NCBI RefSeq assembly: GCF_017115045.1 | Contig: NZ_JABXKK010000025.1 | Span: 1 to 36,580 of the forward strand | Length of the DNA: 36,580 nt | Source of the DNA: Nostoc sp. NMS8 | Lineage (GTDB): Bacteria; Cyanobacteriota; Cyanobacteriia; Cyanobacteriales; Nostocaceae | Reading direction: 5' to 3' | In this document: positions 30,924 through 36,580 of the stretch, piece by piece | How positions within the stretch are numbered: the first letter of the stretch is position 1 | How the letters are laid out: each line of letters begins with the position of its first letter | Program-made: the position numbers and the translations under genes | Notes under the pieces: model-generated | The model's input: only the letters and a program-made list of their open reading frames with translations | What the model was told of the DNA's origin: nothing | Database searches by the model: none

Positions 30924-30935
30924 CACTTAACAGTT

Positions 30936-33900
30936 ATGGCTTTAGAATTAAAGCATTTTGACCCTCGTTTAAATCAGTGGATCTATATAGACGATAACAA
31001 AACTAGTTCTCCATCAATTTTAACTGAAAAGCTCAGTAATACCTTATTAGAGTTTTACTTTCCTGGCAAAGAATTCTCGTTTGGACACTCAGATGAATAC
31101 AGTACTGCCGAAGAGTTAAAGAATCATCCAGATGGACAGATTTTATTGCTATCTTCCAAGACCCGTTTACTTTATGGAGATAAAGAATGTTTAGAAACGA
31201 TTCAAAAAATTTGTCCAGATAGTAAAGACCGTGGGGCTTATGGTTCAATCTTCCTTGGGGCTTGTAAAAATGCAATTCACGAAAAGTTAAGCATTCTGGT
31301 AGTAAATGATTCTACTGAAAAGGCTGGTGAAAATGGAGGGATATTATCGAATGATTTGGCATATAAATTAGTTGGTGACTGTTATGGGCAGATTTCAACA
31401 CAACTTTATGACAAAGTAACCTTAAGAGAATCCCTTGCAGATAAAAGCTATCGTGTAATTCAGCATCGATTTGGTTGGGTGGATGGAGTTGGAGAGGATA
31501 CTACTAAATACCGTTTTGGCAAAGGAACACTACGACCATACAGGCTAGACGAAATCAAATATGCAGATCCAAATAGCAAACCAAAAATCGATATAATTCT
31601 CCCTGTAAGCAGTTTTAAGGGAACAGATAAGGATAGACCAGAAGGCCCCACTAAACCTCAAATTAAGCCAGGGTTGTATCAGCAAGATATTTGGTTAGCC
31701 GAAAAAGGGCAATCTCAGCAAGGTCAGATGTCTATCTCCCAACTATTAGCATCTTTCCCCCAAGGAATTAAAGATTTTGCCGAAGAATTAGAGCTACAAG
31801 CTGAAAAACTAGTTTCTATTCAAGATGACCCTAGAATTGTTGCTGCTTACTATTGTGAAAAATACGAAAAACGCAAAGAATCATTGAACCAAAGTAAATT
31901 AAAAATAGGAGAAGTCACAAACCTGGAACCAGATGTTAAAAACTTAGGGACAAATGACGATTTAGATACAGATGAGGAATTAGATGACGAGAGTACTAAA
32001 GATGACTTGTTCATGTACAAACTCATCAAAACTGACTTACTTGGTCATCAACAATTACTAGAAACGGAAAAAGTTAAACAGGAATTAAGTCGGTTTTTAC
32101 AGAGCCAATGGCGAGATATCGCTTTGGGGAAAACGCTTACTTTTGACCGAGGGATGATTATTCCATCCAAAGATTTAAAAAATGGTGAAATTTGTGTTTC
32201 ATGGGAAAAGAATGAAGAGAAAATTCTTAACTTCCGTTCTCCTTTTCTAAATTCTAACGGATTGTGTGTGTCTGCTAACAAGCACGTTAAAGATCGACTC
32301 GGGCCAGATGGTAAAGACCTCAAAGGCATAATTGTAGTCAATGACGAAGACCACAAGCGCATACAGCAAAGAATTACAGAGTTAGAAGCACTCTTGGTTG
32401 ATGTTGATTTTATCGACCCAGCAGAAACCGAATCAGAACGCCAAGCACGAGACTACGATGGTGATTGTATTGGTGTAGCACGAGCCGGCTTATATCCTAA
32501 TTTAACAGCAGAGGCAGAGCGAAGAAATCTCCCCCAAAACGCCTATTCGCCCACGGTTAAGCTCAAAAAACAGTCATTTTATGATCCTAGCGATGGAAGC
32601 CAGCCCCCATTTGAAGAGATAGCTATCCACATGAGCGATAGCATTAGCGTGGGCATAATCAACAATCAAGTGACGGCACTGGAGGCATTAGAATCAGAAA
32701 TTGAGGTACTAAAGACTTACGGTACTTTTGAGCAGAAATCAAATTATCTAGACCAAGTTTCTAACCATTACGAAACCCTGTTTGAACAAGAACGCCAGAA
32801 AGAGCCAAAGTTAATTCGAGAAGAATACAAGCTTTATATGCAAGGGGTTGTTGAAATTGCTCATTCTCAAAGAACTCCCGAAATTATCCAGCAAGCAATG
32901 GACATTAACCGTCAAATGTACCGGAGCATGATTGAAGAAGGATGTTATCAAAACCAAATAGCGGTTGATTTATTCAAAAGTGCTAAAAAACCTGAGATGG
33001 ATAAAATCCGGGAAAACAGCCGCTACTTGTATCGTGATGTTAATTATATTAAAGATAAAAAGTCGCCTTCAGTTTATTTAAACACGGGGATAACACCAAA
33101 GGGCTACTCACCAGTAGAATTATTAATTAGCCAAACCAATAAATATTTCCAAGAATCACAGTTAGAATCGCGCCCCATCGTCCAGTTTAAAGACTTATTC
33201 AAAGGAGTAGAATTTACACCACAGCAAAAATTTGCAGCGATCGCCGCCAAGTACGAGTTTGATCTGAAATTCAACGCTGCGGTTCGGATGTCCCAACGGC
33301 GTGAAACTGACAAAGGGCCATCCGCAATTGTCCAAACTCCACAAGGGGCGAAACTCGAAATTACCAATCTCACCCGTTACGGGCATCCCTTAATCTGGAA
33401 AGCCCAGACGTTGAACATTCGCCTAGATGAAATTTTAGAGAAATTCAGAAGTTTTGAACGCCCTAACCGATTATTAGCAGTTGCACAGATAGATGGTGAG
33501 ATTGGGTCAGATGGAAAACCCGCTTACCGCAACCTGGGGACAGTTAGCCAACAATCTGTGACTGACCACAACCTCAAGGCGGGGATGACCACGCAGGGAG
33601 CTAAACTCCTAGAACTAAAACCAGAACTTACTAGAAGCCAAACTAAATTACTTTTCGACAAGGCACAAGAGGCGGCTCTCGCATTTTATGCGAAGATCCC
33701 AGAGTCAGAAAAACTTGCTCTATCCGCCGCCGCTTGGAACATCTGTGCATCCCGCCAGGATGAACTCGAAGTTGCAAGAAAAGAAAATGCAAACCCCCAA
33801 GCGATCGCTAAAAAAGTATCTAACTTCGCCTTTGCTGCTTTCCCCAATGAAATTATCTCCCGCCTGGAGCAACTGCAATTTACCGAACCGAAGTTAGTCA

Positions 33901-35732
33901 CACTTTTGAATGAGGCAAATCAATTTTTGGATAGAAAGTGGAACCCAGACGAAAAGCACCTGATAGAAATCAGAGCTAGTCACCACCCACCGGGGCATGA
34001 ACGCCACGTTTCCAGACTAATGTTTGTCCAGGATACTGACAGCGAATATAAGGAATTCGCCATGCTCGAAACCAGGACTGGAATGTTACCTATTGGCACA
34101 AAGGGACAAGCTAGTTTCGTTGGCGTGGAACCCGCGACTGCCAAAGCAACTATTGGACTACCAGGAAACGAGCCGGTTGAAATTACTATCCGTGAACTCA
34201 AGAACTTCTCTTATGCAGGACTTGTTTTTAACGCCGAATCGGTCAACTTAGAATTTGGCACTGTGCCAGTGACTGACAAAACAGTAAAAATCAAACTTGA
34301 TGGGAAAACTCTGGGTGATTTAGACAGTGATTCTGTCCAACAGTTGAAACAAATTGATTACCTGAAAAATGGTAATCCCCTAAAATTAAAGCTCACGTCA
34401 ATCTCTGAGACAGGAGATCAAGCTTTTGTGCTGGGTGAGTCTCCTAATGGAAATCTCCTCAAAATTAATAAAATTAACTTTTATGATTTTTCTGGTCAGA
34501 CATTCAATGATCAAGATTACCGAAAACTGACTATCGAAACCTCAGCTTCTAAAACTAGAGATGCTGTGTTTTTGAATGGTGAAGCCTTGGGGGTATTACA
34601 TTTCAAGAAAGACAAAGACGCGCTCAGACAACTTGGGCTACTCAAAACCGGACAACTTACCCCAGCACCCGCTATTATTGAAAGTAATTTTTCTGTTATT
34701 TGCGCTCAAATAGACCCTAATACCGTTGAATATCCCCAGAAATGGACGAAGGAATTTCAGGCTTTTGGGACTCAATCAGTTAACCCTCAACAACTGTATA
34801 TGATTGAGAGTAGTGCGAAAATTCTACATCATATTAAAGAGCGTCCTACTTTCTTATTTTCTACCCAATCAAACAAAAAACTTGGAGTCATGGGCTTGGC
34901 TGTTGACAACCAGAAAGCTGAGACTGTAACTAAATGGTTAACTGCTCAAAAAGTTGAATGGGAGCAAGTACCAACAGAAGATGTTATCAGGGAAACTAAA
35001 AAAGGTCTAGCTGTATTTAACTTGGTTGATAGCTCCATCCCTGCCAAAACTTTAGAGAGCATGTCCAAGAAATTTGGGGCTGTGATTGAAACGGATAGTG
35101 AGTATCAACAAAGGGTTAATTCCCTCGCCACACGACCGCAGTTTTTGAAACCACTAGAACAAACAGCACAATCCCCACCTAACCAATCAACTCTATTACT
35201 CTCCACTACTCCTTTTACACCAGACATTAGTAATAACGTGAAAACCCAACCTTTAGATGTAGAGAAATACCCGACAGTTACTATTGATGACTTGAGAAAT
35301 TGGTACAATGCCGCAGATAAGTTAGGGAAGTCGGAGAATTACAAAAAACGCATTGTAGAAGTGGCTTATGGGTTTAAAGCTGGTGAGCAATTATCAGTCC
35401 AAGCGTTGACAGTAATGAATCAAGATACATTTGAGCTTGATTCCATCAGTCGGTTGACTCAAATTGCTCAAAGGATTGGCATGGTCTGGGGTAAGTCTGA
35501 TGAAAATGGTACTCAAGTCCAAGGAAAGATTTATGACTTGGCTTTCAATACCCAGCAGAGGGATTTAACTATTTTGCAGAAAAATGGGGAGGTAATTTTA
35601 AACTTGCAATCAGGGAGAGTACAGACTAATAACCTAACTCCACAGATATTACAAACTTTTGAGGATGCTAATACTCAAATTGATAAAATATTAGCTAAAT
35701 CTCAAGCACAACAAATAGACTTACAAAGATAG
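30936..35732 (+). CDS. Giant single-chain two-barrel RNA polymerase-like protein
   Basis: A 1598-residue protein. The first 700 residues carry the landmarks of single-subunit two-barrel RNA polymerases in order: Y-R-F-G-K196-G-T-L and I-D-I-I-L-P-V-S-S-F-K228-G (first double-psi barrel, lysine motifs); N-F-R434-S-P; the metal-binding D506-Y-D508-G-D510; M566-S-D-S...V-G...N-N (566-577); and A676-V-D-x-x-K681-S. The D-x-D-G-D triad, the R-x-P upstream and the A-V-D-x-x-K downstream match eukaryotic RNA-dependent RNA polymerases (QDE-1 type) and their relation to beta/beta' of cellular RNAP. Residues 700-1598 are an unrecognised beta-rich extension; the last 60 (D-L-T-I-L-Q-K-N-G-E-V-I-L) resemble the coiled-coil protein at 16710. 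The enzymatic role is inferred from motifs; there is no clear Shine-Dalgarno site. Confidence 0.75.
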   Translation: MALELKHFDPRLNQWIYIDDNKTSSPSILTEKLSNTLLEFYFPGKEFSFGHSDEYSTAEELKNHPDGQILLLSSKTRLLYGDKECLETIQKICPDSKDRGAYGSIFLGACKNAIHEKLSILVVNDSTEKAGENGGILSNDLAYKLVGDCYGQISTQLYDKVTLRESLADKSYRVIQHRFGWVDGVGEDTTKYRFGKGTLRPYRLDEIKYADPNSKPKIDIILPVSSFKGTDKDRPEGPTKPQIKPGLYQQDIWLAEKGQSQQGQMSISQLLASFPQGIKDFAEELELQAEKLVSIQDDPRIVAAYYCEKYEKRKESLNQSKLKIGEVTNLEPDVKNLGTNDDLDTDEELDDESTKDDLFMYKLIKTDLLGHQQLLETEKVKQELSRFLQSQWRDIALGKTLTFDRGMIIPSKDLKNGEICVSWEKNEEKILNFRSPFLNSNGLCVSANKHVKDRLGPDGKDLKGIIVVNDEDHKRIQQRITELEALLVDVDFIDPAETESERQARDYDGDCIGVARAGLYPNLTAEAERRNLPQNAYSPTVKLKKQSFYDPSDGSQPPFEEIAIHMSDSISVGIINNQVTALEALESEIEVLKTYGTFEQKSNYLDQVSNHYETLFEQERQKEPKLIREEYKLYMQGVVEIAHSQRTPEIIQQAMDINRQMYRSMIEEGCYQNQIAVDLFKSAKKPEMDKIRENSRYLYRDVNYIKDKKSPSVYLNTGITPKGYSPVELLISQTNKYFQESQLESRPIVQFKDLFKGVEFTPQQKFAAIAAKYEFDLKFNAAVRMSQRRETDKGPSAIVQTPQGAKLEITNLTRYGHPLIWKAQTLNIRLDEILEKFRSFERPNRLLAVAQIDGEIGSDGKPAYRNLGTVSQQSVTDHNLKAGMTTQGAKLLELKPELTRSQTKLLFDKAQEAALAFYAKIPESEKLALSAAAWNICASRQDELEVARKENANPQAIAKKVSNFAFAAFPNEIISRLEQLQFTEPKLVTLLNEANQFLDRKWNPDEKHLIEIRASHHPPGHERHVSRLMFVQDTDSEYKEFAMLETRTGMLPIGTKGQASFVGVEPATAKATIGLPGNEPVEITIRELKNFSYAGLVFNAESVNLEFGTVPVTDKTVKIKLDGKTLGDLDSDSVQQLKQIDYLKNGNPLKLKLTSISETGDQAFVLGESPNGNLLKINKINFYDFSGQTFNDQDYRKLTIETSASKTRDAVFLNGEALGVLHFKKDKDALRQLGLLKTGQLTPAPAIIESNFSVICAQIDPNTVEYPQKWTKEFQAFGTQSVNPQQLYMIESSAKILHHIKERPTFLFSTQSNKKLGVMGLAVDNQKAETVTKWLTAQKVEWEQVPTEDVIRETKKGLAVFNLVDSSIPAKTLESMSKKFGAVIETDSEYQQRVNSLATRPQFLKPLEQTAQSPPNQSTLLLSTTPFTPDISNNVKTQPLDVEKYPTVTIDDLRNWYNAADKLGKSENYKKRIVEVAYGFKAGEQLSVQALTVMNQDTFELDSISRLTQIAQRIGMVWGKSDENGTQVQGKIYDLAFNTQQRDLTILQKNGEVILNLQSGRVQTNNLTPQILQTFEDANTQIDKILAKSQAQQIDLQR

Positions 35733-35896
35733 ATTGTAAGAATTCAGCACCCAAGAGCCAGAATTGATTAGGAATCTAGAATGATTGGTATATTTATTCA
35801 TCAAATGTTCTCCTGATTCTTTAACTATTCAGTCCTTCTGAATTCAGATTGCTTTTCGTACCTTGTATGGGAGCATTGACTCCAGAGCAAAAAGCT

Positions 35897-36558
35897 TTAA
35901 CCGAGATTAGCGCTGCCACCAACTTGAGTTTGTCCCTCAGAGATAGGAGGGTGATAAGTCATAGACTGCAATCCTAAGCGACCAGGGCCAGTGAAGCGGT
36001 TAAGAGTGAATGAAATGCCGCCAAGCATCACCCCAATAGCTCCGAAGATGCCGCCACTAGATTGTAGTGCAGTTACGGTTTCCATCTTCACAGATGAGTC
36101 TTTTCACAACCATGCCCCTGGTTCTACATCTAACATCTCTCCTGGAGCGAGGTACTTTTCAAAGACATTACCGTAACCGTGGATTAAAAGCAGCCCTCCC
36201 TGTTGCTGACCAATGAAGCGATCAATGAATAAGCCGCCACTGCGGCTGAAAAAAAGGTTCGCCAGTCCTCGCTGAAAAAAGAAACTGTACTCAATATTAC
36301 TCGTAGCTAATAAAAACTGATGTTCGCGCACGTCCACTGTCTGTCCACGCTCTAATTGCAGCACTACAATCTGTCCTGGAGCCTCACGAGAGAAAGCAAT
36401 ATTCCCTGGCCCATGTGCTTCACTGATAAAAATTTGCAGTCCGGCAAAGAAACGCTTGGCTGCCCCTTTTAAACCTTTGATACCGAGGCGAACATTCGGA
36501 TGTTTCCACAGTAAAATATGATGCTGTGCGATTCGTTGCTTAGTGAATCACGGTAAAC
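35897..36558 (-). pseudogene. AIM24-family (TIGR00266-like) gene interrupted by a stop codon
   Basis: Read as one frame from 36558 down to 35897, this gives about 218 residues of an AIM24-type protein: KGAAKRFFAGLQIFISEAHG, PGNIAFSREAPGQ, then R-S-G-G-L-F-I-D-R-F, G-Y-G-N-V-F-E-K and, after the break, K-M-E-T-V-T-A-L-Q-S-S-G-G-I-F-G-A. The frame is interrupted by a TGA at 36104-36106 between G-A-W-L and K-D-S-S-V-K. The family typically has a tryptophan there, so TGG to TGA is the likely change. The 5' end also meets a stop (near 36561), so the N-terminus is missing or frameshifted. The flanking intact frames suggest recent loss. Confidence 0.7.
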
Positions 36559-36580
36559 AGCCCGTACATAACTAAGCTAG

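Noticed and set aside
33104..34251. Several 60-90-residue frames inside the polymerase-like gene
   Set aside because: All lie inside a long continuous frame with coherent protein features and show no independent coding signs.

Overview
The window looks like part of a conjugative plasmid, or an integrated plasmid-like element, from a filamentous cyanobacterium (Nostocales type). The reasons are scattered HIP1 octamers (GCGATCGC, for example at 720-727 and 1075-1082), cyanobacterial short palindromic repeats in and between genes, a CyRepA1-like replication protein tail at the left edge, and a transfer system whose gene set matches the cyanobacterial MPF_C class. Gene calls come from reading translated sequence and motifs; no database search was run.

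Layout. 1-4300: the 3' end of a replication protein, a second degenerate copy of its tail, a tyrosine recombinase (minus strand), a coiled-coil DNA-binding-like protein, decayed fragments, and two small proteins in front of the transfer operon. 4354-16249: a tightly packed plus-strand conjugation operon with pilin-like, VirB3-like, VirB4, a small anchored protein, VirB5-like, VirB6, VirB8-like, VirB10, VirB9-like, a large exported protein, and the VirD4 coupling ATPase. Five junctions are 4-base ATGA overlaps. I see no VirB11 or VirB1. 16301-19004: two accessory proteins and a membrane-anchored Mrr-type nuclease. 19067-25645 (minus): a 2192-residue MobF relaxase joined to a RecD-like helicase, a DUF3854/TOPRIM-like domain and ten tandem 61-residue repeats. 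25646-26365: a non-coding region with a strong inverted repeat near the relaxase start (oriT candidate) and two sets of 10-bp repeats (centromere candidate). 26366-29998: an actin-like ParM gene, a candidate adaptor, and three further proteins. 30356-35732: a divergent pair, a 176-residue unknown protein and a 1598-residue protein. 35897-36558: an AIM24-family gene interrupted by a stop codon.

The most striking item is the 1598-residue protein at 30936-35732. Its first 700 residues carry, in the right order, the landmarks of single-chain two-barrel RNA polymerases (the family of eukaryotic RNA-dependent RNA polymerases such as QDE-1 and phage YonO): a G-K-G lysine motif, an S-F-K motif, an R-S-P motif, the catalytic D-Y-D-G-D, an M-x-D-S...V-G...N-N segment and an A-V-D-x-x-K segment. 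If this is right, the element brings its own RNA polymerase-like enzyme beside a full transfer and segregation apparatus.

How the parts could work together: the relaxase nicks and unwinds the plasmid, VirD4 delivers it to the VirB channel, the ParM module segregates the plasmid, and the polymerase-like protein may transcribe or prime plasmid DNA. That last role is inference.
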